From: Brachybacterium sp. SGAir0954
GTDB lineage: Bacteria; Actinomycetota; Actinomycetes; Actinomycetales; Dermabacteraceae
Reading direction: 5' to 3'
Length of the DNA stretch: 64,000 nucleotides
NCBI RefSeq assembly: GCF_005490785.1
Contig: NZ_CP027295.1
Coordinates: 2,356,001 to 2,420,000 of the forward strand
Made by a program: the position numbers and the translations under genes. A model generated the notes under the pieces. The model did not search any database, was not told where the DNA came from, and was given only the letters and a program-made list of their open reading frames with translations. Shown here in pieces: positions 17,884-27,727 of the stretch (the first letter of the stretch is position 1; each line of letters begins with the position of its first letter).

Positions 17884-19314
17884 TCAGATGTCGTAGTACA
17901 GCTCGAACTCGTGGGGGTGCGGGCGGAAGCGGAACGGATCGATCTCCGTGGTGCGCTTGAGCTCGATCCAGGTCGAGATGAGGTCCTCGGGGAACACGTC
18001 GCCCTCGGTGAGGTAGTCGTGGTCCGCCTCGAGCGCGTCGAGCGCCTCGCCGAGGGAGGCCGGGAGCTGCTTGATGAGCTGGTGCTCCTCGGGGGGCAGC
18101 TCGTAGAGGTCCTTGTCGATCGGCTCGGGCGGCTCGATGCGGTTGCGGATGCCGTCGATGCCGGCCATGAGCTGCGCCGCGAAGGACAGGTACGGGTTCG
18201 CCGAGGGGTCGGGCGCACGGAACTCGATGCGCTTGGCCTTCGGGGAGGAGCCGGTGACCGGGATGCGGATCGCGGCGGAGCGGTTGCGGGCCGAGTAGAC
18301 CATGTTGACCGGGGCCTCGAAGCCGGGCACGAGGCGCTTGAAGGAGTTCACCGTGGGGTTGGTGAAGGCCGTCAGCGAGGGGGCGTGCTCGATCAGGCCG
18401 CCGATGTACCAGCGGGCGAGGTCGGAGAGGCCGCCGTAGCCGCGCTCGTCGAAGAACAGCGGCTCGCCGTCCTTCCAGAGCGACTGGTGGGTGTGCATGC
18501 CCGAGCCATTGTCGCCGAAGAGGGGCTTCGGCATGAAGGTCGCGGTCTTGCCGGCGTCCCACACGGTGTTCTTCACGACGTACTTGAACTTCATGACGTC
18601 GTCCGCCGCGTTGAGCAGCGTGTTGAAGCGGTAGTTGATCTCCTGCTGGCCGGCGGTGCCCACCTCGTGGTGCGCGCGCTCGACCTCGAGGCCGGTGTCG
18701 CCGAGGATCGCGCAGATCTCGTCGCGCAGATCGGCCATCTGGTCGTTCGGCGGGACGGGGAAGTAGCCGCCCTTGACGCGGGTCTTGTAGCCCTGGTTGC
18801 CGCCGAACTCGGACTCGTCCCGGTCCGTGTTCCAGGAGGCCTCGTCGGAGTCGATCGCGTAGAAGCCGGAGTTGATCCCGGTCTTGAAGCGGACGTCGTC
18901 GAAGATGTAGAACTCGGCCTCGGCGGCGAAGAACGCGGTGTCCGCGATGCCGGTCGAAGTGAGGTACTCCTGCGCCTTGGAGGCGACGGTGCGCGGATCG
19001 CGGGAGTAGGGCTCGTCCGTGAACGGGTCCACGATCGAGAAGTTGATGATGAGCGTCTTGCGCTCACGGAACGGGTCCAGGTATGCCGTGTCCAGATCCG
19101 GGACGAGCTTCATGTCGGACTCGTGGATCGCCTGGAAGCCGCGGATGGAGGAGCCGTCGAACAGCTGCCCCGTCTCCATGGCCTCCTCGTCGAAGGAGCT
19201 GGCCGGCAGGTTGAAGTGCTGCATGACGCCGGGAAGGTCGCAGAAGCGGATGTCGATGAACTCGACGCCCTCCTCCTCGATGAACTTCACGACCTCGCTG
19301 GGATTGTTGAACAC
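17884..19314 (-). CDS. glnA: glutamine synthetase type I
   Basis: Main ammonia-assimilating GS (glutamate + NH3 + ATP to glutamine). All family motifs are present: [36 protein letters not shown], the [20 protein letters not shown]-site and the adenylylation motif DLYELPPEE with Tyr404, the target of GlnE. 476 aa. GTG at 19314 gives the usual MF-x-N start; GGAGG lies about 4 nt upstream. TACGCT on the minus strand near 19430 could be the promoter, giving a leader of about 110 nt. I see no GlnR or AmtR box that I would trust. Confidence 0.97.
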   Translation of the reverse strand: MFNNPSEVVKFIEEEGVEFIDIRFCDLPGVMQHFNLPASSFDEEAMETGQLFDGSSIRGFQAIHESDMKLVPDLDTAYLDPFRERKTLIINFSIVDPFTDEPYSRDPRTVASKAQEYLTSTGIADTAFFAAEAEFYIFDDVRFKTGINSGFYAIDSDEASWNTDRDESEFGGNQGYKTRVKGGYFPVPPNDQMADLRDEICAILGDTGLEVERAHHEVGTAGQQEINYRFNTLLNAADDVMKFKYVVKNTVWDAGKTATFMPKPLFGDNGSGMHTHQSLWKDGEPLFFDERGYGGLSDLARWYIGGLIEHAPSLTAFTNPTVNSFKRLVPGFEAPVNMVYSARNRSAAIRIPVTGSSPKAKRIEFRAPDPSANPYLSFAAQLMAGIDGIRNRIEPPEPIDKDLYELPPEEHQLIKQLPASLGEALDALEADHDYLTEGDVFPEDLISTWIELKRTTEIDPFRFRPHPHEFELYYDI

Positions 19315-19541
19315 ATCTCCTCCATCCGCACCGGGCGGTGCGTCTTGTGCTGTCTCACCCCGGGGCCATCTCGTGCCCCCGGACGTCCCGGCGCCCGAGC
19401 ATGAGCGCCGTTCGCGGGTGCGCCCAGCGTAGACCGTGGGGATGCCGGTCGCCCTGCGCTCCCGCGGACCGGTCGCGGCGCCCCGGACCCGCTCTCGCGC
19501 GGGAGCGGGGCGGGTCCCAGGGACCGCTCCGCGCCCATGGC

Positions 19542-19547
19542 TAGGCT
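19542..19547 (+). promoter_or_regulatory. -10 element of RDD gene (leaderless)
   Basis: TAGGCT followed by 6 nt and the GTG start, so transcription probably starts at the codon itself. Confidence 0.55.
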
Positions 19548-19553
19548 GGGCGC

Positions 19554-19988
19554 GTGATCGAGCGCAAGGACCTGGGCAGCTGGATGGACGGCGCCCCGAG
19601 CGAGGCCGGGCACGTCCCCGGGTCGACCTGGGGACTGCCGGCCGACGGCCCCGGCGCGGTCGCCCCGGCAAGCCGCCGCTTCGCCACGCTGCTCGTCGAC
19701 TGGGCGCTCGCCTCGGTCGTCTCCGCCCTCGTGTTCGACTACGGGTCCGTGGCGACCCTCGCCCTCTTCGCGACGATGAACGTCCTGCTCATCACGTTCT
19801 TCGGTGCGACGCCCGGGCAGTTCCTGCTGCGCCTGCGGGTGACCCCGGTGAGCGGCCGCTCGCCGATGGTGCTACGCGCGCTGATCCGCACGCTCCTGCT
19901 GCTGCTCGTCCTGCCCGCGGTCATCTGGAACCGCGACCGGCAGCCCCTCCACGACGCGGTCGCCGGGACCGCCGTCGTGCGCGCCTGA
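19554..19988 (+). CDS. RDD family membrane protein
   Basis: 144-aa membrane protein. After a soluble N-terminus the RDD domain starts with [17 protein letters not shown] (conserved Arg and Asp in the first helix), followed by a second helix ([14 protein letters not shown]), the [11 protein letters not shown] loop and a third helix ending in [17 protein letters not shown]. Role unknown; some RDD proteins move ions. As I recall, an RDD gene next to glnA and DUF4191 is a conserved actinobacterial arrangement. GTG start with TAGGCT 6 nt upstream. Confidence 0.85.
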   Translation: MIERKDLGSWMDGAPSEAGHVPGSTWGLPADGPGAVAPASRRFATLLVDWALASVVSALVFDYGSVATLALFATMNVLLITFFGATPGQFLLRLRVTPVSGRSPMVLRALIRTLLLLLVLPAVIWNRDRQPLHDAVAGTAVVRA

Positions 19989-20192
19989 GCCCCCGCGCAC
20001 GTCCAGCGACCGTCGGCGCAGACGCCGTGCCGAGAGGCCGTTGACCGCCCGCTGGACGCGACTGCGGCCCGCGAGCCTGCGCATGCGGCGCGTCCCCGCC
20101 CGCCCCGTCGCCCCGCCGACGCGCTGCCGACGGCGCCGCGATCGGCACTCCAGGACCACCCGAATGTGACCGCTGACCTGCATGTTCAGTAC

Positions 20193-20230
20193 GATAACGT
20201 TCCGATAACGAAGGTAACGAAAAGGTAACG
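20193..20230. promoter_or_regulatory. cluster of four (G/A)-(A/G)TAACG direct repeats, possible OmpR/MtrA-type operator
   Basis: GATAACG occurs twice with an 11-bp period (TAACG at 20195 and 20206), then GGTAACG twice with an 11-bp period (20215 and 20226). Two tandem direct-repeat dimers are what OmpR/PhoB-family regulators bind; from memory, actinobacterial MtrA boxes are GTAAC-like. No confident gene lies directly downstream on either strand. Confidence 0.45.
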
Positions 20231-20292
20231 CCGTCTCACGGGCGTCCACCATCGGTCCGTCCGGTGTCGCCGGAGAGAGGCCGGACAGCACA

Positions 20293-20322
20293 GAACCCCG
20301 CCGGCAGGAGCCGACGGGGTTC
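20293..20322 (-). terminator. DUF4191 gene terminator
   Basis: Thirteen-bp stem GAACCCCGCCGGC/GCCGACGGGGTTC with one C/A mismatch and an AGGA loop, 24 bp past the stop of the DUF4191 gene. It may act in both directions. Confidence 0.7.
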
Positions 20323-20345
20323 CGTATGCTGAGACGATCCGAGGC

Positions 20346-21086
20346 TCAGCGGCCGCGCATCGCCTTGCGGTTCGGGCGTGCGCGCATCGGGTCGACACCC
20401 TTCGGCACGGCCTGGCGGATCGAGCGCTGGAGAGCCGCGAGACGCTTGGTCACCTGCGCCGCCTCGTCCTTCGTGAGCGTCCTCTTCAGACGCGTCATGT
20501 GCGAGGGCAGCTTGTGCAGCGGCACCTGGCCCTCCCCGTCGCCCACGACGATCTGGTGGATGGGCACCTCGTCATGGGGCAGCACACGCCCGATCGCCCG
20601 GCGCTCCTTCTCGATGAGCTTCAGCGACAGGTTCGAGGCGTCCTCGGCGACGATCACGATGCCCGGGCGCCCGGAGGCGCGGAAGAGCATCTTCTGGCTG
20701 CGCGGATCGATCTGCACCGGCTCCTCGGAGACGTTCCAGCCGCGACGGATCGACTGCATGGCCGCGAGAGCGGCACCGGGCTGGTCCTTGATCCGCTCGA
20801 AGGCGGCGCGCTCCGCGCGGCGGGCGAGGATGATCATCGCGAGCAGCACGCCCACGGCCAGACCCAGGAACACGCCGTACCAGGGGCTGTCGAAGACGAG
20901 CCAGCTCAGCAGGACGAACACGACGATCGAGAGCACGATCGCCCCGATCATCAGCGGCGCGGTGGCCTTGTCGACGCTCTGGGTGTACTTGAACACCTCG
21001 AGCATCTGCTTGAGCCGGCCGGGCTCCTTCTTCGGCTTCTCGGCGGCGGCGCCCCGGGGCGCGGTGGACTCGCTCTTGCGGGCCAT
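20346..21086 (-). CDS. DUF4191 family membrane protein
   Basis: 246-aa protein with a charged N-terminus, two adjacent transmembrane helices (about residues 43-90) and a cytosolic C-terminal domain rich in basic residues (for example SHMTRLKRTLTKDEAAQVTKRL). The family is restricted to actinobacteria and, as I recall, typically neighbours lipA. Function unknown. ATG start 31 bp after the lipA stop, so lipB-lipA-DUF4191 look like one transcription unit ending at the hairpin near 20300. Confidence 0.85.
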   Translation of the reverse strand: MARKSESTAPRGAAAEKPKKEPGRLKQMLEVFKYTQSVDKATAPLMIGAIVLSIVVFVLLSWLVFDSPWYGVFLGLAVGVLLAMIILARRAERAAFERIKDQPGAALAAMQSIRRGWNVSEEPVQIDPRSQKMLFRASGRPGIVIVAEDASNLSLKLIEKERRAIGRVLPHDEVPIHQIVVGDGEGQVPLHKLPSHMTRLKRTLTKDEAAQVTKRLAALQRSIRQAVPKGVDPMRARPNRKAMRGR

Positions 21087-21117
21087 GGTGGTACTCGGTC
21101 CTCTCGGTGGTCGGGCG

Positions 21118-22140
21118 TCAGCCCGCTGCGACCTGCTGCTGGCGGGCGACGACGCTCGCCGCCTCCTGACGTGCCGGCTGGTCCACGTCCAGGTGCCGCA
21201 GGTTCTCCGGGATCTCACGGCCGAGCTTGCGCATGGCCTGTGCCCAGAGCTTGCCGGCACGGTAGGAGGAGCGGACCATCGGACCGGCCATGACGCCGAG
21301 GAAGCCCATCTCCTCGGCCGCCCGGGACAGCTCGAGGAACTCCTCGGGCTTGACCCAGCGGTCGATGGGGTGGTGCAGCTTCGACGGTCGCAGGTACTGG
21401 GTGATGGTGATGATGTCGCAGCCCGCGTCGTGCAGCTGCTGGAGGGAGTCGACGATCTCCTCGGTGGTCTCGCCCATCCCCAGGATGAGGTTCGACTTGG
21501 TGATCATGCCGTTGTCCTTGGCGAGGCGGATCACCGAGAGGGAGCGGTCGTAGCGGAAGGCGGGGCGGATCTGCTTGAAGATCCGCGGGACCGTCTCCAG
21601 GTTGTGGGCGAACACCTCGGGGCGGGACTCGAAGACCTGGGCGAGCGCCTCGCCGTTGCCCTTGATGTCGTCGATGAGGAGCTCGACGCCGGTGCCGGGG
21701 TTCATCGCGTGGATCTGGCGGCAGGTCTGTGCGAAGAGCCCGGCGGCGCCGTCGGGCAGGTCGTCGCGGGCCACACCCGTGATCGTGGAGTAGCGCAGTC
21801 CCATCTCCTTGACGGACTGCGCGACCTTGAACGGCTCCATCGGATCCACGGCCATCGGCTTGCCGGTGGCGATGTCGCAGAAGTCGCAGCGGCGGGTGCA
21901 GGTGTCACCGCCGATGAGGAAGGTCGCCTCGCGATCCTCCCAGCACTCGAAGACGTTGGGACAGCCTGCCTCCTCGCAGACGGTGTGCAGACCCTGCCCG
22001 TGCACGCGCTTCTTCATGGCGCTGTACTCGGGGCCCATCACGGCACGGGTCTTGATCCATTCGGGCTTGCGCTCGATCGGGACCTCGGCGTTGCGCTTCT
22101 CGACGCGCAGCAGGCGCCGTCCTTCGGGAGCGATGGTCAC
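21118..22140 (-). CDS. lipA: lipoyl synthase
   Basis: Radical SAM enzyme that inserts two sulfurs into the octanoyl chain carried by E2/GcvH proteins. Both 4Fe-4S sites are seen: auxiliary cluster Cys55, Cys60, Cys66 ([12 protein letters not shown]) and radical-SAM Cys81, Cys85, Cys88 ([13 protein letters not shown]). The C-terminal RSSY motif that ligates the auxiliary cluster is present ([14 protein letters not shown]). 340 aa. GTG start, 63 bp after lipB. It supplies the lipoyl group for SucB, encoded nearby. Confidence 0.97.
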   Translation of the reverse strand: MTIAPEGRRLLRVEKRNAEVPIERKPEWIKTRAVMGPEYSAMKKRVHGQGLHTVCEEAGCPNVFECWEDREATFLIGGDTCTRRCDFCDIATGKPMAVDPMEPFKVAQSVKEMGLRYSTITGVARDDLPDGAAGLFAQTCRQIHAMNPGTGVELLIDDIKGNGEALAQVFESRPEVFAHNLETVPRIFKQIRPAFRYDRSLSVIRLAKDNGMITKSNLILGMGETTEEIVDSLQQLHDAGCDIITITQYLRPSKLHHPIDRWVKPEEFLELSRAAEEMGFLGVMAGPMVRSSYRAGKLWAQAMRKLGREIPENLRHLDVDQPARQEAASVVARQQQVAAG

Positions 22141-22203
22141 CCTCGTGCCTCCTCGGAGTCGACTGTCACGGCAGTCTATCGAGCATGGAGGGTGGGCGGC
22201 GGC

Positions 22204-22902
22204 TCAGCGCGCCCGCGGGGCAGTGCGCTCCGCCACGAGCTCGCGCAGCCGCTCCTCCGCGACGTCGATCACCGCGGAGACGGGCACGCGGCGCCCCAGC
22301 TCCCGGCTGAGGCTCGTCACGCCCGCATCGTCGATGCCGCAGGGGATGACGTTCTGCGCCCACGAGAGATCGTTCGCACAGTTCAGGGCGAAGCCGTGCA
22401 TCGTGGTGCGCTTGGAGACGCGCATGCCGATCGCGCAGACCTTGCGGTCCTCCTCGCCGTCGCGCACCACCCACACCCCGCTGCGGCCCTCGACCGGTCG
22501 CGTGGGGAGTCCGATCTCGTCGCACACGTCGATGATCGCGCGCTCGAGGGCACGGACGAAGCCCACCACGTCGATCGGGGCGGGCAGCGTGACGATGGGG
22601 TAGCCGACGAGCTGCTGGGGTCCGTGCCAGGTGATCTTGCCGCCGCGGTCGATGTCGACGACCGGTGCGCCGTCCTGCGGCCGTTCGGCCTCCGCCGTGA
22701 GCTTCCCGGCCGTGTAGACGGGCTGGTGCTCGAGGAGGAGGACGGTGTTCGGCCGCTCGCCGGCGACGACCTCGGCATGGATCCTGCGCTGCAGGTCCCA
22801 CGCGGCCCGGTACTCGAGGGGACCGGGGGGAAGGTCGAACTCCTCATGGCGGTCCTCCCCGGGACGGGGGTCGCTGAGGCCGAGGCGGATCACGTCGAGC
22901 AC
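22204..22902 (-). CDS. lipB: octanoyltransferase LipB
   Basis: Transfers octanoate from acyl carrier protein to the lipoyl lysine of target proteins; LipA then adds sulfur. Motifs include [19 protein letters not shown] (RGG-equivalent substrate loop), [19 protein letters not shown] [19 protein letters not shown] with the active lysine, and [13 protein letters not shown] carrying the catalytic Cys. 232 aa. GTG at 22902 with TAAGGT 6 nt upstream suggests leaderless initiation. First gene of the lipB-lipA-DUF4191 unit. Confidence 0.95.
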   Translation of the reverse strand: MLDVIRLGLSDPRPGEDRHEEFDLPPGPLEYRAAWDLQRRIHAEVVAGERPNTVLLLEHQPVYTAGKLTAEAERPQDGAPVVDIDRGGKITWHGPQQLVGYPIVTLPAPIDVVGFVRALERAIIDVCDEIGLPTRPVEGRSGVWVVRDGEEDRKVCAIGMRVSKRTTMHGFALNCANDLSWAQNVIPCGIDDAGVTSLSRELGRRVPVSAVIDVAEERLRELVAERTAPRAR

Positions 22903-22908
22903 CCGGCC

Positions 22909-22914
22909 ACCTTA
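22909..22914 (-). promoter_or_regulatory. -10 element of lipB (leaderless)
   Basis: TAAGGT on the minus strand, 6 nt before the GTG start of lipB. Confidence 0.5.
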
Positions 22915-22983
22915 CTCCGGCCACGACCTGCGCACTGTGGACGACCAGCGGGTCCGACGCGCACGGTGGACGACACTGCCGCC

Positions 22984-24396
22984 ATGCAGCCATCGGACGA
23001 CGCCGCCCCCGCACCGACCCCGGCGGGGCACGAAGCCGGGGTACGGGGGCACGGACGCCGACGCGGCGACGGAGCACGCGCTCCCCGCTCCCTCACGACG
23101 CAGGAGGATCGGGAGGAGACGCTGCTCGAGGACGGCCGGCAGGGCGTGCGCGTGCGACCGCTCACCGCTGCGGGGGAGCTCCGGGTGCGCGAGGAGATGC
23201 AGCTGCTCGCCGAGCTCGAGCTGGCCGGGGTGCGCGCGGCGCCGGCCGTGCTCGCCGTCGAGGAGGAGGGCTACCTGCGTGAGCTCCTCGCGCCGGTGCG
23301 CGCCGGGACCGGGCGCCGCAGCGACCCCGCCGGCGCCCCGCACACCGGGGAGCGCGAGGCGCTGGTGGCGGCGCGGGAGGATCTCGACGAGCTGCTCGCC
23401 GCTCTCCACGATCGCGGGTGGGTGCTCGGGGCGCCGCCGGGCACGGGCCTCGGCCGACGGGCCTCCGGGGGCGTCGCGCCGATCCGGCTCGACGGGCTCC
23501 GGCGTTCGGGAAGCGTCGGCGACCGGCAGCTCGACCGGCTCTGGGCGGACTCGGTGCTCGAGGACGGCGACCGGACCCTCCGACGCCGCGCCCCCTCGCG
23601 GAGCTGGACGGACCTCGAGGGCGGGAGCGCCACCGGAGACGCCGGCGACGCGGGACCTTCGGCGGACCATGACCATGAGGTGCCGCCCGAGGTCCCGGCA
23701 CCGGAGGCCGTACCGGGGGCCGCACCGGCGGCGTCCCTGCCATGGCACGGGCCCGTCCCGTCGACCGCCCTCCCGCTCCCGGCTCCCCGCGCCGCCGGCG
23801 AGGAGCACCGCACACGGGCTCGATCCCGCTCCGGTCTGCGCCGTCGCACCGCGGACCGGGTCCGCCGGACGGTCCGACGACGCCCCCGGGCCCTCCTCGC
23901 CGCGGTGCTCGCCGGTGCCGTCCTGATCGGCGGAGGAGTCGTCGTGGGGGCGCGTCTCGCCGGGACCGGCACCGCGGGCGAGGTCACCGCCGACGCCCCC
24001 GCCGTCCAGGCGCCGGCCGCCGCCGAGATCACCGACGCCCTCGAGCTCGCCACGGAGCTGGGCACGGCACGCCACGCCTACGTCACCGGCGCCTCGGGCA
24101 CCTCGGTGGCCGTCCCGGGCAGCGACGCCGCGGCGGAGGACGACGCGCTGCGCGCCGCCTACGCCGGCAGCGAGGTGCGCGGCGGGGAGCCGGTCGTCGA
24201 GGCCGCGGAGCTGCTCGCGGTCGAGGAGGGCCCCGGCACGGCATCGCTGCGCGTGGTGACCTCGACCCCCGCCCACGAGGTGCAGGAGGAGGACGGCACG
24301 GTGCGCGCCGTCGAGGCGACGGCGCCGTCGGCCGTCGTGCTGCACCTCGAGTGGACCGGCACCCGCTGGCGCATCGCCTCCACCGAGGCCGTGTAG
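22984..24396 (+). CDS. single-pass membrane protein with degenerate kinase-like N-terminus
   Basis: 470 aa, not a family I can name. Residues about 45-215 read like a decayed protein-kinase fold: a beta3/alphaC-like stretch GVRVRPLTAAGELRVREEMQ, and LDELLAALHDRGWVLGAP where kinases have LHARGWVHGDL. The catalytic HRD Asp, DFG and the beta3 Lys are not seen. A Pro/Ala linker and an Arg-rich stretch lead to one transmembrane helix (about 302-324), then an extracytoplasmic domain of about 110 residues ending GTRWRIASTEAV. I chose ATG 22984; GTG 22966 is possible. It is divergent from lipB and ends at a strong terminator. Confidence 0.7.
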   Translation: MQPSDDAAPAPTPAGHEAGVRGHGRRRGDGARAPRSLTTQEDREETLLEDGRQGVRVRPLTAAGELRVREEMQLLAELELAGVRAAPAVLAVEEEGYLRELLAPVRAGTGRRSDPAGAPHTGEREALVAAREDLDELLAALHDRGWVLGAPPGTGLGRRASGGVAPIRLDGLRRSGSVGDRQLDRLWADSVLEDGDRTLRRRAPSRSWTDLEGGSATGDAGDAGPSADHDHEVPPEVPAPEAVPGAAPAASLPWHGPVPSTALPLPAPRAAGEEHRTRARSRSGLRRRTADRVRRTVRRRPRALLAAVLAGAVLIGGGVVVGARLAGTGTAGEVTADAPAVQAPAAAEITDALELATELGTARHAYVTGASGTSVAVPGSDAAAEDDALRAAYAGSEVRGGEPVVEAAELLAVEEGPGTASLRVVTSTPAHEVQEEDGTVRAVEATAPSAVVLHLEWTGTRWRIASTEAV

Positions 24397-24401
24397 GAAA
24401 G

Positions 24402-24441
24402 CCGGTGGCCCGGCATCCTGGGCAGGATGCCGGGCCACCGG
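24402..24441. terminator. bidirectional terminator between the kinase-like gene and sucB
   Basis: Perfect 17-bp stem CCGGTGGCCCGGCATCC/GGATGCCGGGCCACCGG with loop TGGGCA, placed between two convergent stop codons. Confidence 0.85.
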
Positions 24442-24486
24442 TGCTCGCTCAGGCCCGCGGGGGAGCGGGCCGGGCGTCGATCAGGC

Positions 24487-26295
24487 TCAGAGCCCGAGAT
24501 CGGACTCGAAGGCGCCCTCCTCGAGCCGCTTCTTCATGTGGGTGAGGAAGCGGGCGGCGTCGCCGCCGTCCACCAGACGGTGGTCGTACGAGAGGAACAG
24601 GTACATCATCGAGCGGATCGCGATGGAGTCGTCCCCCTCCGCGTTCTGCACGACCGCCGGGCGCTTCACGATGGTGCCGCAGCCCAGGATGCCGACCTGC
24701 GGATCCGGGACGATCGGGGTGTCCCAGAGGGCGCCGCCGGAACCGGTGTTCGTGATCGTGAAGGTCGCGCCCTGGAGATCGTCCGGGGTGAGCTTGTTGG
24801 CCTTCGCCCGGGCGCCCAGGTCACCGATCTGCCGGGCGAGGCCCGCCAGGTTGAGGTCGCCGGAGTTCTTGATGACGGGGACCACGAGGCCGCGCTCGGT
24901 GTCCGCCGCCATGCCGATGTTCTCCGACGCGCCGTAGCGGATCGTCTCGCCGTCGATCGTGGCGTTGAGCTTCGGGTAGGTCTTCAGCGCCTCGACCGCC
25001 GCCTGCATGATGAACGGCAGGAAGGTGAGCTTGGCGCCCTCACGCTGGGCGAAGGAGTCCTTGGCCCGGCCGCGGAGCTTCGCGACGCGGGTCATGTCGA
25101 CCTCGACCGCAGTGGTCAGCTGGGCCATGGAGTGCAGCGACTCCATCATCCGCTTGGCGGTGACCTTGCGGATGCGGGTCATCTTCTCCTCGGTGCCGCG
25201 CAGCGGGGAGACCTCGACCGGAGCAGCGGGAGCGGCGGCGGGGGCGCCGGCGGGAGCCGAGGCGGCCGGGGCCGCCTGCTGCTGCGCCTGCGCGTCGATC
25301 GCCTTCTGGACGTCCTGCTTGCGGATGCGGCCGCCGAGCCCGGTGCCGGAGACCGTCGAGAGGTCGATCCCGGCCTCGGCCGCCATCTTCCGCACGAGCG
25401 GGGTCACGTAGCCGGAGGACTCCGCACCGGAGACCGAGGCATCGGCCTGCGGGGCGGGAGCGGCGGGCGCCGCCGGAGCGGCGGGGGCCTTCTCCGGGGC
25501 AGGAGCCGCGGCCGGGGCCGGGGCCTTCTCCGGGGCAGGGGCCGCGGCCGACTTCTCCTCGGCCGCGGGCTCCGGAGCCTTCTCCTCGGCCTTCGCCTCG
25601 GGCGCCGGGGCGGCCGGGGCCGCCGCGGGGGCGGAGCCGGAGGAGTCGCCGACGATCGCGAGCACGGCGCCGACCTCGGCGTCCTCGTCCTCCTGGACGC
25701 GGATCTCGATCACGGTGCCGGCGACGGGCGAGGGGATCTCGGTGTCGACCTTGTCGGTCGAGACCTCGAGCAGGGGCTCGTCGACCTCGACGGTGTCGCC
25801 GACGCTCTTCAGCCAGCGGGTGACCGTGCCCTCGGTGACGGACTCGCCGAGCGCGGGCATCGTCACCTCCTGGCCCTCACCGGAGCCGCCGGTGGCCGGC
25901 TTCTCCTCGGAGGCAGGGGTGTCGGTCGAGGGGGCGGCGGTCTCGTCGGACGCGAGGTCCTCGCCCTGGGAGGGCTCGGCGGCGGGCTCCTCCGCGGGAG
26001 CCTCCTGCGCCGGGGCCTCGGCACCGGAGTCGCCGGAATCGGCGGCGCCGGAGCCGGAGCCGTCCCCGATCACGACGAGATCGGCGCCGACCTCGGCGTC
26101 CTCGTCCTCCTGCACCAGGATCTGCTCGATGGTGCCGGCGACGGGGGAGGGGATCTCGGTGTCGACCTTGTCGGTCGAGACCTCGAGCAGGGGCTCGTCG
26201 ACCTCGACGGTGTCGCCGACGCTCTTCAGCCAGCGGGTGACCGTGCCCTCGGTGACGGACTCGCCCAGTGCGGGCATCTTGACGGTTTCGGACAT
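24487..26295 (-). CDS. sucB: dihydrolipoamide acyltransferase E2 with two lipoyl domains
   Basis: E2 core of a 2-oxo acid dehydrogenase, probably the shared 2-oxoglutarate/pyruvate type. Order: lipoyl domain 1 (1-80, Lys43 in STDKVD), Ala/Pro/Glu linker, lipoyl domain 2 (about 142-220, Lys182), long Ala/Pro linker, E3-binding domain ([17 protein letters not shown]), and the catalytic domain with [11 protein letters not shown] (His572, Asp576). 602 aa. AGGAG precedes the ATG. lpd lies 28 bp upstream in the same direction. The two lipoyl domains share a 118-bp identical DNA segment. Confidence 0.94.
   Translation of the reverse strand: MSETVKMPALGESVTEGTVTRWLKSVGDTVEVDEPLLEVSTDKVDTEIPSPVAGTIEQILVQEDEDAEVGADLVVIGDGSGSGAADSGDSGAEAPAQEAPAEEPAAEPSQGEDLASDETAAPSTDTPASEEKPATGGSGEGQEVTMPALGESVTEGTVTRWLKSVGDTVEVDEPLLEVSTDKVDTEIPSPVAGTVIEIRVQEDEDAEVGAVLAIVGDSSGSAPAAAPAAPAPEAKAEEKAPEPAAEEKSAAAPAPEKAPAPAAAPAPEKAPAAPAAPAAPAPQADASVSGAESSGYVTPLVRKMAAEAGIDLSTVSGTGLGGRIRKQDVQKAIDAQAQQQAAPAASAPAGAPAAAPAAPVEVSPLRGTEEKMTRIRKVTAKRMMESLHSMAQLTTAVEVDMTRVAKLRGRAKDSFAQREGAKLTFLPFIMQAAVEALKTYPKLNATIDGETIRYGASENIGMAADTERGLVVPVIKNSGDLNLAGLARQIGDLGARAKANKLTPDDLQGATFTITNTGSGGALWDTPIVPDPQVGILGCGTIVKRPAVVQNAEGDDSIAIRSMMYLFLSYDHRLVDGGDAARFLTHMKKRLEEGAFESDLGL
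25731..25848 (-). repeat. 118-bp exact direct repeat, copy in lipoyl domain 2
   Basis: Identical base for base to 26148-26265, offset 417 bp (139 codons). Encodes the core of the second lipoyl domain of SucB. Confidence 0.95.
26148..26265 (-). repeat. 118-bp exact direct repeat, copy in lipoyl domain 1
   Basis: Identical to 25731-25848. Flanking lipoyl codons diverge, so identity is limited to the domain core. Confidence 0.95.
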
Positions 26296-26323
26296 CAGGT
26301 GTCTCCTTCGGGAGTCGTCAGGC

Positions 26324-27727
26324 TCAGGCGTGGGCGTGGAGGGGCTTGCCGGCGAGCGCGAGGGCGGCCTCGCCCATGGCCTCGTGCTGCGAGGGGTGAC
26401 CGTGGATCAGCGAGGCGACGTCCTCCGGGTACGCCTCCCAGTTGACCATGAGCAGGGCCTCACCCATGAGCTCCGAGACGCGCGTGCCGATCATGTGGAC
26501 GCCGACGATCGGGCCGTCCTTCTCGCGCACGAGCTTGATGAAGCCGGTGGTGTTGAGGATCTGGGACTTGCCGTTGCCGCCGAGGTTGTACTCGTAGGAC
26601 TGCACGCCCTCCTCGCCGAACTGCTCCTTGGCCTGCTTCTCGGTGAGGCCCACGGAGCCGAGCTCCGGCTCGCAGTAGGTGATGCGCTCGATGCCGGACT
26701 CGACGATCGGCGCGGGGTTCAGACCGGCGATCCGCTCCGCGACGAAGATGCCCTGGGCGAAGCCGCGGTGGGCGAGCTGGAGGCCGGGGACGATGTCGCC
26801 GACGGCGTAGACGCCAGGGACGTTCGTCTCGAGGGTCTGCTTGTCCGCGAGCACGAAGCCGCGGTCCATCTCGATGCCCTGCTCCTCGTAGCCGAGGCCC
26901 TTCGTGTTCGGTCCGCGGCCCACGGCGACGAGGAGGTAGTCGCCCTCGTAGACGGTGCCGTCGGCGAGGGTGACCTTGACGCCGTCGGCGGTCTGCTCGG
27001 CCTTCTCGAAGAAGACGCCGAGCGAGAAGGCGATGCCGCGCTTCTTGTACGCGCGCTCGAGAGCCTTGGAGAGCGACTCGTCCTCGTTGGCGACCAGATG
27101 GGGCAGGCCCTCGACGATGGTCACCGACTCCGCGCCGAGCGACTTCCACACCGAGGCGAACTCGACGCCGATGACGCCGCCGCCCAGGATGATCGGGTTC
27201 TTCGGCATGTCCGTGAGCTGCAGAGCGGCCTCGGAGTCGATGATGCGGCCGCCCAGCTCGAGGCCGGGGAGCGTCTTGGAGAAGGAGCCGGAGGCGAGCA
27301 CGACGCTCTTGCCGGTGAGGGTGCGGGTGCCGCCCTCGGTCTCGACGGTGACGGTGTTCGTGCCGGTGAGCTTGCCGTAGCCCTCGACGTACTCGACCTT
27401 CGCGGACTTCACGAGGCCCTGGAGGCCCTTGTACAGGCGGCCGATGATCTTGTCCTTGAAGCCCAGGACCTTCGAGTAGTCCACCGAGTTCAGGGTGATG
27501 TCCAGGCCCAGGGCGGAGCCCTCGGCGGGGGCGCCGGCGATCTCGCCGACGTGCAGCAGGGCCTTCGTGGGGACGCAGCCGCGGTGCAGGCAGGTGCCGC
27601 CGACCTTGTCCTTCTCGACGAGGGCGATGCTGAGGCCGAGCTGGGCGCCGCGCAGCGCGGTCGCGTACCCGCCGCTGCCACCGCCCAGGATCACGACGTC
27701 GTACTGGTCAGTGGTTGTATCCGCCAC
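26324..27727 (-). CDS. lpd: dihydrolipoyl dehydrogenase (E3)
   Basis: FAD flavoprotein that reoxidises dihydrolipoyl groups with NAD+. FAD-binding [15 protein letters not shown], redox disulfide [16 protein letters not shown] (Cys46, Cys51), NAD-binding [15 protein letters not shown], and the C-terminal catalytic His-Glu region [15 protein letters not shown] are all present. 467 aa. GTG start; TAGCAT on the minus strand at 27808-27813 may be its -10, giving a leader of about 75 nt. Operon with sucB. Confidence 0.97.
   Translation of the reverse strand: MADTTTDQYDVVILGGGSGGYATALRGAQLGLSIALVEKDKVGGTCLHRGCVPTKALLHVGEIAGAPAEGSALGLDITLNSVDYSKVLGFKDKIIGRLYKGLQGLVKSAKVEYVEGYGKLTGTNTVTVETEGGTRTLTGKSVVLASGSFSKTLPGLELGGRIIDSEAALQLTDMPKNPIILGGGVIGVEFASVWKSLGAESVTIVEGLPHLVANEDESLSKALERAYKKRGIAFSLGVFFEKAEQTADGVKVTLADGTVYEGDYLLVAVGRGPNTKGLGYEEQGIEMDRGFVLADKQTLETNVPGVYAVGDIVPGLQLAHRGFAQGIFVAERIAGLNPAPIVESGIERITYCEPELGSVGLTEKQAKEQFGEEGVQSYEYNLGGNGKSQILNTTGFIKLVREKDGPIVGVHMIGTRVSELMGEALLMVNWEAYPEDVASLIHGHPSQHEAMGEAALALAGKPLHAHA

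Larger units (their letters stand above)
19989..20345. other. 357-bp gene-free region between convergent genes
   Basis: Contains an AT-richer island near 20180-20230 with four TAACG boxes (separate entry) and the DUF4191 terminator. On the minus strand an Arg-rich reading frame begins at ATG 20183, 7 nt after TATCGT, and runs to 19872, overlapping the RDD gene in antisense. I do not call it as a gene because its composition is like noncoding GC-rich DNA. Confidence 0.6.

Noticed and set aside
19872-20183. Arg-rich minus-strand ORF starting 7 nt after TATCGT
   Set aside because: Start context fits the leaderless pattern, but composition is like noncoding GC-rich DNA and it overlaps the RDD gene in antisense, so I report it only inside a finding.
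20326-22983. Long plus-strand extension of the pseudokinase-like gene's frame back to 20326
   Set aside because: It runs antisense through lipB, lipA and DUF4191; the real start is at 22984 or 22966.
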